Notes under the pieces: generated by a model | The model's database searches: none | The model's input: the letters and a program-made list of their open reading frames with translations, nothing else | What the model was told of the DNA's origin: nothing | Shown: positions 42,551-50,617 of the stretch, piece by piece | Layout: each line of letters starts with the position of its first letter | How positions within the stretch are numbered: the stretch's first letter is position 1 | Assembly: GCA_902470695.1 (NCBI GenBank) | Contig: CABRHH010000004.1 | Location: forward strand, 62,001 to 126,000 | Length of the DNA stretch: 64,000 bases | Direction of reading: 5' to 3' | Source: an uncultured Collinsella sp. | GTDB lineage: Bacteria; Actinomycetota; Coriobacteriia; Coriobacteriales; Coriobacteriaceae | Position numbers and translations under genes: made by a program

Positions 42551-42992
42551 GGACGTGCCGCTCGCCTGTTACCAGGTTGGGGGCGGCACGGCTTGTGCGG
42601 GCACGATGTGAAGGTCGCATGAAGGCGAAGCGCCTCATCTGCGTATGTTCGATGGAGAGCATGCAGGTGGGGCGCTTTGCTATGGATGCCGTGCACGTCG
42701 GCTACCTGCCTGAACGGGATTGCCGCAAGCCCGGTGCTGCCTGCGGGTAAGGTTTATGGGGACGCAGGTGGGAATATGGGCAAGAAGCTCCTGCCACGAT
42801 GATGTCGGCAAATCGCACCCGAGGAGATCAGGCTTTTCTTCAGGGCTTTGGTCCGAGCGGGATGTGTGGAGCTCATGGGTGATGTGGGCGCAACCGGACA
42901 AACGCTGTTAACTCGTCTATAGTTAACAGGTCTTTTCCTGCTTCGGGCGCACCTTCACGACCCGGAGCCGTTTGTCCAGAGGAGGTGACCAA
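42551..42992. other. Intergenic region with the rpsF operon promoter
   Basis: About 440 bp. The notable element is the inverted repeat CTGTTAAC/GTTAACAG at 42905-42929, which encloses a -10-like TATAGT (42918-42923), with CGGACA as weak -35 at 42895-42900. I see no gene upstream of it. Confidence 0.5.
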
Positions 42993-43286
42993 ATGAAGGC
43001 CTATGAACTGCTGTTCTTTGTTGACCCCAGCCTCGATCCCGAGACCCGTCTTGCGGTGATGAAGCGCATCGATACCACGATCGCCGAGGGCAATGGCAAG
43101 GTCGACAACGTCGATGAGTGGGGCAAGCGCAAGCTCGCGTACGCTATCGACAAGCTCACCGAAGGTGACTACACCCTCATCAACTTCCATGCAGACCCCG
43201 CTTCGATCGCCGAGCTCGATCGCGTGCTGCGCATCACCGACGCTGTGATTCGCCACCGCATCGTCCGTCGTGACGACATGGAGTAA
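42993..43286 (+). CDS. rpsF: 30S ribosomal protein S6
   Basis: A 97-residue protein with MKAYELLFFVDP at the start, the bS6 pattern (DEWGKRKLAYAIDK) and RHRIVRRDD at the end. It pairs with S18 in the small subunit platform. ATG 42993 has AGGAGGTGACCAA upstream, so the more distal ATG 42972 is rejected. First gene of the conserved rpsF-ssb-rpsR-rplI cluster. Confidence 0.97.
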   Translation: MKAYELLFFVDPSLDPETRLAVMKRIDTTIAEGNGKVDNVDEWGKRKLAYAIDKLTEGDYTLINFHADPASIAELDRVLRITDAVIRHRIVRRDDME

Positions 43287-43341
43287 GGAATCTGGATTGA
43301 AGGCGGCGACACACGCTGCATATGAGAGGTAGTGAACACGT

Positions 43342-43791
43342 ATGAGCATCAACCGAGTCAATATCTCAGGTAACCTCACCCGCGATCCCGAGATGCGCGC
43401 CACCGCGGGCGGCACCCAGGTGCTGTCCTTCGGCGTCGCGGTCAACGATCGCCGCCGCAACCCCCAGAGCGGGGAGTGGGAGGACTACCCGAACTTCGTG
43501 GACTGCACGATGTTCGGCACCCGCGCCGCGGCGGTGTCCCGCTACCTCTCCAAGGGGTCCAAGGTCGCGATCGAGGGCAAGCTGCGCTACAGCTCCTGGG
43601 AGCGCGACGGCCAGCGCCGCAGCAAGCTCGAGGTCATCGTGGACGAGATCGAGTTCATGAGCCGCGGGCAGCAGGGCGACGGCCAGTCCTACGGGCAGGA
43701 GCCCTACGGGGCCCAGCAGGGCGGCTACGCCCCGGCGCCCGCTCCGGTACCCCCGGCGGTCGACGTCTACGATGAGGACATCCCGTTCTAA
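43342..43791 (+). CDS. ssb: Single-stranded DNA-binding protein
   Basis: A 149-residue OB-fold protein: INRVNISGNLTRDPEMR at the start, NFVDCTMFGTRA and GSKVAIEGKLRY. A Gly/Gln/Pro-rich linker leads to the conserved acidic tip DEDIPF that recruits replication and repair proteins. It lies between rpsF and rpsR, as in most Gram-positives. Confidence 0.97.
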   Translation: MSINRVNISGNLTRDPEMRATAGGTQVLSFGVAVNDRRRNPQSGEWEDYPNFVDCTMFGTRAAAVSRYLSKGSKVAIEGKLRYSSWERDGQRRSKLEVIVDEIEFMSRGQQGDGQSYGQEPYGAQQGGYAPAPAPVPPAVDVYDEDIPF

Positions 43792-43856
43792 GGGATTCAA
43801 CAGGGGCGGTTGGGTAACCTTGTGTTCCGAACCGCCGAACGAAAGGTATTTGAGAC

Positions 43857-44123
43857 ATGGCTAATGATTATTCTGCACGTCAGCCGCGTCGTAAGTACTG
43901 CCAGTTCTGCAAGGAGAACGTCGAGTACATCGACTACAAGGATACTCAGCTTCTCCGTAAGTACATGACCGATCGCGGCAAGATCAAGCCGCGCCGCGTC
44001 ACTGGCGCTTGCACGCAGCATCAGCACGACATCGCGAACGCCATCAAGCGCGCCCGCGAGATGGCGCTTCTGCCGTACGCCGTGCCCGTGGTTTCCACCC
44101 GCGGTCCTCGCGAGAAGAAGTAG
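43857..44123 (+). CDS. rpsR: 30S ribosomal protein S18
   Basis: An 88-residue basic protein with CQFCKENVEYIDYKD (putative zinc-type cysteines CxxC) and the conserved KIKPRRVTGACTQHQ. It binds S6 and 16S rRNA. Position 65 bp after ssb and 11 bp before rplI. Confidence 0.97.
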   Translation: MANDYSARQPRRKYCQFCKENVEYIDYKDTQLLRKYMTDRGKIKPRRVTGACTQHQHDIANAIKRAREMALLPYAVPVVSTRGPREKK

Positions 44124-44134
44124 GGAGGTCACCC

Positions 44135-44662
44135 ATGAAAGTTGTTCTGCTTGATGAGGTCAAGGGCAAGGGCGGCGAGGGTGACGTTGTCGACGTGGCC
44201 CAGGGCTTCGCCGAGAACTACCTGATCCCCCAGAAGCTCGCGGTTGCGGCTACCAAGGGCGAGCTCAAGCAGCTCGAGCAGCGTCGCAACAACATCGCGA
44301 AGCGCGAGGCTGTCCGCCTGGAGAACGCCAACGCGCTCAAGGCGAAGCTGGACGGCCAGAAGGTTGCCGTTGACGCCAAGGTTGGCGACGAGGGCATCCT
44401 GTTCGGCTCCGTCACGTCCTCGATGATTGCCGATGCCCTCAAGGCTCAGCTCGACGTCGAGATCGACCGCAAGCGCATCGAGCTCGGCAAGCCGATCAAG
44501 GTTGCCGGTGCCCACGAGGTCGCCATCTCGCTGTACCGCGAGATTCAAGCCACCGTGGTTGTGCTCGTTGGTGTTCAGGCCGAGGAGGAGACCGAGGCTG
44601 AGGAGGCCTCTGAGGTCGAGGCCGAGGCTGAGGTCGCTGAGACTGAGGCTGCCGCTGAGTAG
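44135..44662 (+). CDS. rplI: 50S ribosomal protein L9 with acidic C-terminal extension
   Basis: A 175-residue protein. Residues 1-150 are a complete bL9: MKVVLLDEVKGKG, NYLIPQKLAVAAT, long helix, then the C-terminal domain with LFGSVTSSMIADAL. The last about 25 residues are an added Glu/Ala tail (EAEEASEVEAEAEVAETEAA) not part of standard bL9. ATG 44135 has GGGAGGTCACCC upstream. Confidence 0.96.
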   Translation: MKVVLLDEVKGKGGEGDVVDVAQGFAENYLIPQKLAVAATKGELKQLEQRRNNIAKREAVRLENANALKAKLDGQKVAVDAKVGDEGILFGSVTSSMIADALKAQLDVEIDRKRIELGKPIKVAGAHEVAISLYREIQATVVVLVGVQAEEETEAEEASEVEAEAEVAETEAAAE

Positions 44663-44696
44663 CGTTTCGCGCTCGTTATCACATCGCCTGTGATCG

Positions 44697-44728
44697 AAGG
44701 CCCCGCGTGCTATGCGCGGGGCCTTTTT
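44697..44728 (+). terminator. Terminator of the rpsF-rplI operon
   Basis: GGCCCCGCG pairs with CGCGGGGCC around a 7-nt loop and is followed by TTTTT, 36 bp after rplI. Confidence 0.9.
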
Positions 44729-45375
44729 CTGCGTCCAGGGGTCGTGAAGGGTCGTCCGTGCTGCTCGATGCCGCGCGGACGTGCTGCCCCCTTGCTCCGT
44801 ATCGGGCACGTTGGCGGGCGGCTGTGTGGCCTGTGGGAAATCGCAAGGAGAATTCCACAGGGGGTTGTGCGACGGATAGTCGTCCTGAGAAGGGATATGC
44901 GGTTTTTGGCGGCGCGGCATTACATCCCGCTGAGGCTTTGCTATGTGCGCCTGACCTGCTTGTTTGTTGAAACAGCATCGCCTACCTGCGAATACTCTAA
45001 TTCTTCATAGATACGTATTGTGAAGAAATGGGGTATGACCTGCTGAAATGTAAGACATCGGTAAGCCCAATATGCATGTGGAAAACTCACCTGAAGAAGC
45101 GAACAAAATTGTGGAAAACGTTGATAACTGTTGTTTCGGCAGGTGTGCGCAAGGCAGTTTTCCTCATGCGGATGTGGATTGCCGACTGGCCGATATTGCG
45201 TCTTGACAGCGCGTGATGGCTGCGCGCTGTATCGAGATGGCGCGGCGTTCGGCACATGCGTTGTTGGGTGCGCCGCTTTGAACGAGCGCGTGTCCGATCA
45301 TCTGATGGCCTAATATAGATGGTCCAAGCAAATTCTACGTGCGCCCGGGTGCCGTGGCGCGGAGGGGAGGGCTCC
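44729..45375. other. Intergenic region before dnaB with DnaA-box-like motifs
   Basis: About 640 bp without a gene. It contains two TGTGGAAAA motifs (45077-45085 and 45110-45118, TTTTCCACA on the other strand), the second followed by TTGATAACTG, and an inverted pair CCTGTGG/CCACAGG around 44829-44862. These may bind DnaA and tie dnaB expression to initiation. Confidence 0.45.
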
Positions 45376-46779
45376 ATGCCCACGAACGGCTCAGCCGATT
45401 TCGCGTGGTCGCCGGCATCGCAGTCCGATCGCGGTGCGCGCGGAGGGCTCCCGAACAACACCGAGGCGGAGGCAAACGTACTCGCCGCCATGATGCTGTC
45501 GAACGAGGTGGTGGAAGAGGCGCTGGTAGAGCTGTTGCCCGATGACTTCTACCGTCCGTCGCACAAGACGATCTTCACCGCCATGCACGGGATGTACGAG
45601 AGCAACACGCCCATCGACACCATCTCGCTGATCGACTACCTGACCTCGATCGACAAGCTTGAGGCGGTGGGCGGCGAGGCGTATATCCTCGAGCTCATGG
45701 GCAACACGATGTCGCTGGTGAACTGGCAGCACCATGCGTCGATCGTGCGACGCGACGCCATGCTGCGTGAGATTATCGGCGCCACGCACCAGATCAACGC
45801 GCTCGCCTACGATGCGCCGCAGGATACCAAGGAGGTCATCGAGCGCGCGGAGAGCATGCTGCTGTCGGTGACCGAGCGCGAGGTTCGCAGCTCCTACAAG
45901 ACGCTGTCGGATTTCATGGTCGAGGCCTACAACGAGGCCGAGGCGGTTGCGGCCGCAGGTGGCGAGGTGCACGGCGCGCCGACGGGCTATCCGAGCCTCG
46001 ACCGCATGCTCATGGGCCTGCGCGAGGGCCAGCTGGTGGTTCTCGGTGCCCGACCCGCCGTGGGTAAGACCTCGTTCGCGCTGAACCTGGCGCTGAACGC
46101 GGCGGCAGACGGCTACACCGTGGGCTTCTTCTCGCTTGAGATGTCCGGCAAGGAAATCGCCCAGCGCTTCATCTGCGCCCAGGCCATGGTGAGCATGTCG
46201 AATTTCCGTACTGGTCGCATCTCGCCGCAGGATTGGGCCAACATCAACGAGGCGACCAAGGAGCTGTCGCGCCTGGACATCCTCATCGACGACACGCCCG
46301 GCACGACGGTGACCGAGATTCGCGCCAAGAGCCGACGCATGCTGCACAACAAGGAGAAGGCCGTTATCGTGCTGGACTACCTGCAGCTGGTGAATCCGCC
46401 GGCGGGCAAGAACTACAACGGCAACCGCGCCGTCGAGGTGTCGGAGATGAGCCGTGGCTTGAAGATCATGGCGAAGGAGCTGGGCGTGCCGGTGATCATG
46501 CTGTCGCAGCTCAACCGTTCGCTGGAGGGCCGCACCGGCAAGCGTCCGCAGATGAGCGACCTGCGCGAATCGGGCTCCATCGAGCAGGATGCCGACATCA
46601 TCTTGCTGCTTGACCGCTCGACCACCGAGGAGGAGGCGGCGCGCGACGACCGTCCGGGCGAGGGCGTGACGCGCGTGATCGTGGCAAAGAACCGTTCGGG
46701 CCCGATTGGCGACGTGGACCTCATGTTCCTGCCGGCGTCTACCAAGTTCTACGAGCTGGACGAGCACGCGATGGAGTAA
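45376..46779 (+). CDS. dnaB: Replicative DNA helicase DnaB
   Basis: A 467-residue RecA-fold hexameric helicase: N-terminal DnaB domain (NNTEAEANVLAAMMLS), Walker A ARPAVGKTSFALN, Walker B VIVLDYLQLV, and LRESGSIEQDADIILLLDR near the C-terminus. No intein interrupts the ATPase domain. ATG 45376 has GGAGGGCTCC upstream; ATG-like starts further 5' (45319) are less supported. It follows the rpsF-rplI operon as in many genomes. Confidence 0.97.
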   Translation: MPTNGSADFAWSPASQSDRGARGGLPNNTEAEANVLAAMMLSNEVVEEALVELLPDDFYRPSHKTIFTAMHGMYESNTPIDTISLIDYLTSIDKLEAVGGEAYILELMGNTMSLVNWQHHASIVRRDAMLREIIGATHQINALAYDAPQDTKEVIERAESMLLSVTEREVRSSYKTLSDFMVEAYNEAEAVAAAGGEVHGAPTGYPSLDRMLMGLREGQLVVLGARPAVGKTSFALNLALNAAADGYTVGFFSLEMSGKEIAQRFICAQAMVSMSNFRTGRISPQDWANINEATKELSRLDILIDDTPGTTVTEIRAKSRRMLHNKEKAVIVLDYLQLVNPPAGKNYNGNRAVEVSEMSRGLKIMAKELGVPVIMLSQLNRSLEGRTGKRPQMSDLRESGSIEQDADIILLLDRSTTEEEAARDDRPGEGVTRVIVAKNRSGPIGDVDLMFLPASTKFYELDEHAME

Positions 46780-46926
46780 CGAGGCGGGTGATGCCTCGGC
46801 TGCTTGCGATGAGGGTGCAGGCATGGCGCGTTGGATGCGACGGGCCTTGCGTTCAACCGGCGGTGGCTTCTGCATCCGATGAGTGCACGGGGCTGCGGCG
46901 GGGTGCTCCGGCGCCGTTGGGTGCCG

Positions 46927-47033
46927 CTGCGACACGGCTCCGACTTTGGTACGACAGCACTGCGACATTGCTCCGACAAAGCTGCGACATCGCTGCGACA
47001 AAATGTCGCAGTCGTGTCGCAGCGGTGTCGCAG
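46927..47033. repeat. Phased 11-bp repeat array upstream of the AlbA_2/HATPase gene
   Basis: Seven direct units start at 46927, 46938, 46949, 46960, 46971, 46982 and 46993 (core CTGCGACA plus 3 bp), followed by three inverted units (TGTCGCAG) at 47004, 47015 and 47026. The exact 11-bp step puts each core on about the same face of the helix. The inner six units also make a 30-bp imperfect inverted repeat with an A-rich centre. The array ends 6 bp before the -10 element at 47040. Confidence 0.92.
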
Positions 47034-47039
47034 TGCATG

Positions 47040-47045
47040 TATACT
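47040..47045 (+). promoter_or_regulatory. -10 element of the AlbA_2/HATPase gene
   Basis: TATACT lies 41 bp before the start codon. The repeat array covers the place where a -35 box would be, so a protein bound to the array would control this promoter. Confidence 0.55.
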
Positions 47046-47086
47046 GGGTAAAGTCCAGATATCATACACGGAGGCTGCGGGGCGCC

Positions 47087-48790
47087 ATGATCACACCAGA
47101 ACAGCTTGCGACGGCGATTGACGCCATGAGGCGGCACGGTTCAGACGACGAGCGATATGAAGCGAAGACGTGCGGTCGCAAATTGAGCTCCGACGTTTGG
47201 GAGAGTGTGAGTGCGTTTGCAAACACGCGCGGCGGTGTGTTGGTGCTGGGTCTGAGCGAGCCGCATGGGTTCGTGCTCGATTCTGAGTTCGATGCGCAAA
47301 GAACGCTCGGTCAATTCATGAGCGGTATCGGCGATGGCGGTAAAGACGGCGTCAAGCTCGCTAACCCACCTCGGTATGAGGCGGAGTTCATTGACTTTGA
47401 AGACGGACAACTGCTCGTTGTTGAGGTATTCGAGAACGAGTTGGCGCAGAAGCCGTGCTATATCGAGGCGCGTGGGGTTCGGTCGGGCAGCTTTAAGCGC
47501 GTGTGCGATAAGGATGTGCTGCTTTCCGCTACGGAGCTGTTCGAGCTGCAAAACGCGATGGTGCGCAGCGGGGCGGACAGAAAACCCGTGGCGCGGCCAG
47601 AGGACCTGGATGACGACCTGGTGGCCGATCTTCTGCAAAGGCGCCGCCAAAGCCGCGCCTTGCGAGGGGCGCAGGATAGGGAAGAGAAGCTCAGGCGGCT
47701 TGGGGTGGTGGATGCCGACGGTGCGGTCACGATGGCGGGCCTTCTCGTTCTGGGGTCCTATCCTCAGCAGTACTACCCCAAGCTGATCGTGGACGTTGCG
47801 GTTTTTCCAGACAATGAGAAGGGTGCACCTGGTGCCGTACGGTTTGTAGACCGCGCGCGCTGCGATGGCGGTGTGGTGGAGATGATCGACACGGCTGTCG
47901 GGGCTGTTGCGCGCAATTTGAGAAGCGTGTCGATTGTGAGCGGAACCGGCCGCCGTGACGAGCTCGAGATACCGCGCGAGGTGTTACGCGAAGCGATTGC
48001 AAATGCAATCGTGCATCGTGAGTATGATGATCGGTTTATCGGGCAGTCGGTAAGTGTCGATGTATATCCGAACCGCATCGAGATTTCAAATCCGGGCGGC
48101 CTGTGGGGGACGAGGACGCGCAACAACCTTGCTGCGGGGGTGTCGGAGTGCCGAAATGACCTTCTGATGTCGCTGATAGACGGCGTCCCTCTCTCGGATG
48201 ACGATACGAAGGTTGCCGAGGGCAACGGCACGGGCATACCTTTCATGATCAGGGAGCTGCGTTCGCGGGCCCTCGAGAGTCCGGAGTTTCGGGTGGGGCT
48301 CGATCGCGTGGTGCTTTGCCTGGGCAGGCACGGGACTGAAATTGTGGAAAACCGCGCCTGGCTTGCGACGATGACGGGCGAGGCGGTTGAGAAGGACGCA
48401 GAGGCCCTGATGCTGCTTCTGCGCGAGCATGCGAGCGTGTCGGTGCGGGAGGCACATGAAGCGTTGGGAATTGATTCGGATGACGTGCGCAGGCTGGTGA
48501 AAGGTTTGCAGGAGTGCGGCGTGCCGCTCAGCTGCACCGACGATATCGTGGAGTTTGCGGCGGTTGATGCGCCGGTACAGGACGAGCGACTTGAATCGCT
48601 GCGTCCCATTGTGCGGAGTGTGTATCTGATGCTGAGCAAAGATGAGCCGATGGACGCTCAGGATCTGTCGCGGAAGCTGGGCAAGAGCGTGCGGACCGTG
48701 CAACGGTATCTTCGTGAGCTTATCGATAAGGGACTCGTGATGCCGACAGCGGGCAGGTCAAGCTCAGTGCGGCGATACGTGAAGGCTTAG
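47087..48790 (+). CDS. Schlafen AlbA_2 / HATPase_c_4 putative transcriptional regulator
   Basis: A 567-residue protein. Residues about 15-140 form an AlbA_2 (divergent AAA-4) domain (YEAKTCGRK, then AFANTRGGVLVLGLSE). Residues about 290-420 carry an HATPase_c_4-type region (REVLREAIANAIVHREYD and VYPNRIEISNPGGL). The C-terminal 80 residues hold a winged helix (AQDLSRKLGKSVRTVQRYLREL). Such proteins are often annotated as ATP-dependent regulators; the target is unknown. ATG 47087 follows GGAGGCTGCGGGGCGCC; the frame is open upstream through the repeats, which is probably chance. It is flanked on both sides by 11-bp repeat arrays. Confidence 0.85.
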   Translation: MITPEQLATAIDAMRRHGSDDERYEAKTCGRKLSSDVWESVSAFANTRGGVLVLGLSEPHGFVLDSEFDAQRTLGQFMSGIGDGGKDGVKLANPPRYEAEFIDFEDGQLLVVEVFENELAQKPCYIEARGVRSGSFKRVCDKDVLLSATELFELQNAMVRSGADRKPVARPEDLDDDLVADLLQRRRQSRALRGAQDREEKLRRLGVVDADGAVTMAGLLVLGSYPQQYYPKLIVDVAVFPDNEKGAPGAVRFVDRARCDGGVVEMIDTAVGAVARNLRSVSIVSGTGRRDELEIPREVLREAIANAIVHREYDDRFIGQSVSVDVYPNRIEISNPGGLWGTRTRNNLAAGVSECRNDLLMSLIDGVPLSDDDTKVAEGNGTGIPFMIRELRSRALESPEFRVGLDRVVLCLGRHGTEIVENRAWLATMTGEAVEKDAEALMLLLREHASVSVREAHEALGIDSDDVRRLVKGLQECGVPLSCTDDIVEFAAVDAPVQDERLESLRPIVRSVYLMLSKDEPMDAQDLSRKLGKSVRTVQRYLRELIDKGLVMPTAGRSSSVRRYVKA

Positions 48791-48837
48791 GTCTGGATGC
48801 GTTGTCGAAGAGGTGCGGACGTGTCGTTTGGATGTTG

Positions 48838-48955
48838 CTGCGACACCGCTCCGACAGCGCCGCGACACGACTGCGACAGAACTGCGACACGGCTGCGACA
48901 CCGCTGCGACACCGCTGCGACATTTTGTCGCAGCAATGTCGCAGCGGTGTCGCAG
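48838..48955. repeat. Phased 11-bp repeat array downstream of the AlbA_2/HATPase gene
   Basis: Eight direct units (starts 48838, 48849, 48860, 48871, 48882, 48893, 48904, 48915) followed by three inverted units (48926, 48937, 48948), all with the core CTGCGACA/TGTCGCAG and an 11-bp step. The central six units form a nearly perfect 30-bp hairpin around TTT. Same layout and polarity as the array at 46927-47033. Confidence 0.92.
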
Positions 48956-49088
48956 TGTTGGCCCGCCGCCGTCAGGGTGTCCGCAGATGCAGCATCGACG
49001 CCCCGGCGCCGGCCATCGCCAAGGCGCCTGAAAATCTATGGCCTTGACGATGTGCGCCGCCGCGCGCTCGTGACGCCGCCCCGGGCCG

Positions 49089-49094
49089 TATAAT
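49089..49094 (+). promoter_or_regulatory. -10 element of purA
   Basis: A perfect TATAAT lies 84 bp upstream of the purA start. No convincing -35 is seen at the right distance. Confidence 0.45.
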
Positions 49095-49177
49095 GAAGAA
49101 TGTTGGGCCTTATGGCCCGTTCGACAGGCGATCTGCGCGAGGCGCCGGAGCTTCGCGCGCACAGACGAGGAGTGGCC

Positions 49178-50464
49178 ATGCCGTCAGCAGTGTTGGTGGG
49201 TACCCAGTGGGGCGACGAGGGCAAAGGAAAGATCTGCGATCTGATTGCCCCTGAGTTCGACTGCGTAGTGCGCTACCAGGGCGGAAACAACGCCGGGCAC
49301 ACCATCGTGGTGGGCGACAAGAAGTACGGCCTGCACCAGATCCCCTCGGGCATCATGTATCCGGAGTGCATCTCGGTGGTGGGCAACGGCTGCGTGGTGA
49401 ACCCCGCGGTGCTGCTCGAGGAAATCGACATGTTCGAGCACGACGGCATCTCCACCGCCAATCTCAAGGTGTCGGGCAACGCGCACATCATCATGCCGTA
49501 TCACATCGACCTGGACGGCGCCTTCGAAAGCCGCCTGGGCAAGAACCTTATCGGCACCACCAAGCGCGGCATCGGCCCGTGCTACCAGGACAAGATGGCG
49601 CGCATCGGCCTGCGCATGCAGGACCTGCTCGACGAGAAGATCTTCCGCGAGAAGCTCGCCTGCGCGCTCGACCGCGTGAACCCGCAGCTCGAGCTCATTT
49701 TCGGCCTGCCCACCTACACCGTGGATCAGATCTGCGAGCAGTACCTGCCCATGGCTGAGCGCCTGCTTCCCTACATCTGCGAGACGGGCATTCTGCTGAA
49801 CGACCTGGTTGAGCAGGGCAAGTCGATTCTGTTCGAGGGCGCCCAGGCCACGCTGCTCGACATCGATCACGGCACCTATCCGTTCGTGACCTCGTCCAAC
49901 TGCACCGCCGGTGGCGCGGTGACCGGCTCGGGCGTGGGCATGAAGAACATCGACCGGGTGCTGGGCATCATGAAGGCCTACATCACCCGCGTGGGTTCGG
50001 GCCCCATGCCCACCGAGCTGGACTACGACACGAGCGAGGCCGGCCGCACGCTGACCGAGGTGGGCTACGAGTACGGCGTCACCACCGGTCGCCGTCGTCG
50101 CTGCGGCTGGTTCGACGGCGTGATCGCCAACTACGCCGCGCGCGCCAACGGTCTCACTGACATCGCGCTCACCAAGCTCGACGTGCTCTCCGAGTTCGAC
50201 ACCATCAAGGTGTGTGTGGCCTACGAGTGCGACGGGGTACGCTATACCACGGTTCCCGAGCACCAGAGCGTGTTCCACCATGCCGTGCCCGTGTACGAGG
50301 AGCTGCCGGGCTGGAAGGTCGACATCACCGAATGCCGCACGTTCGAGGAGCTGCCCGCCGAGGCGCAGGCGTACGTGGCGCGCATCGAGGAGCTGGCGCA
50401 CACGCGCGTGTCGATCGTGGCCGTGGGTCCCGATCGCGAGCAGACTATCATGCGCAGCTGGTAG
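49178..50464 (+). CDS. purA: Adenylosuccinate synthetase
   Basis: A 428-residue GTPase-type ligase: GTQWGDEGKGK at residues 9-19, the catalytic GNNAGHTIV, GTTKRGIGPCYQDK and TTGRRRRCGWFD. It joins IMP and aspartate on the way to AMP. ATG 49178 (MPSAVLVG) has GAGGAGTGGCC upstream; earlier in-frame ATGs lack family similarity. It is followed by a terminator and purD. Confidence 0.97.
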   Translation: MPSAVLVGTQWGDEGKGKICDLIAPEFDCVVRYQGGNNAGHTIVVGDKKYGLHQIPSGIMYPECISVVGNGCVVNPAVLLEEIDMFEHDGISTANLKVSGNAHIIMPYHIDLDGAFESRLGKNLIGTTKRGIGPCYQDKMARIGLRMQDLLDEKIFREKLACALDRVNPQLELIFGLPTYTVDQICEQYLPMAERLLPYICETGILLNDLVEQGKSILFEGAQATLLDIDHGTYPFVTSSNCTAGGAVTGSGVGMKNIDRVLGIMKAYITRVGSGPMPTELDYDTSEAGRTLTEVGYEYGVTTGRRRRCGWFDGVIANYAARANGLTDIALTKLDVLSEFDTIKVCVAYECDGVRYTTVPEHQSVFHHAVPVYEELPGWKVDITECRTFEELPAEAQAYVARIEELAHTRVSIVAVGPDREQTIMRSW

Positions 50465-50488
50465 CGCATCCGCCGGCTGAAATCGAAC

Positions 50489-50515
50489 GAAGGCCGTACC
50501 CGTTGCGGCCTTCTT
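50489..50515 (+). terminator. Terminator after purA
   Basis: GAAGGCCG and CGGCCTTC pair around a 9-nt loop, followed by TTGTT, 24 bp past the purA stop. Confidence 0.7.
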
Positions 50516-50617
50516 GTTCATAAGGGGCCGCTCGCGATGGCGGGCGGCTTCGCGCGCAAGCGCGGGTGAAGGTATATCCGGGGCCGTCGACCGAGGCCCC
50601 GCTGAAAAGGAGGACGC

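Noticed and set aside
42551..42992. Signal recognition particle RNA or other structured RNA before rpsF
   Set aside because: I looked for the conserved SRP RNA tip and tmRNA/RNase P signatures and saw none.
45391..47001. A 536-codon antisense frame across dnaB
   Set aside because: dnaB motifs are unambiguous on the plus strand; the antisense product has no family character.
46927..47033. CRISPR array
   Set aside because: Units are 11 bp with no unique spacers, half are inverted, and no cas gene is present.
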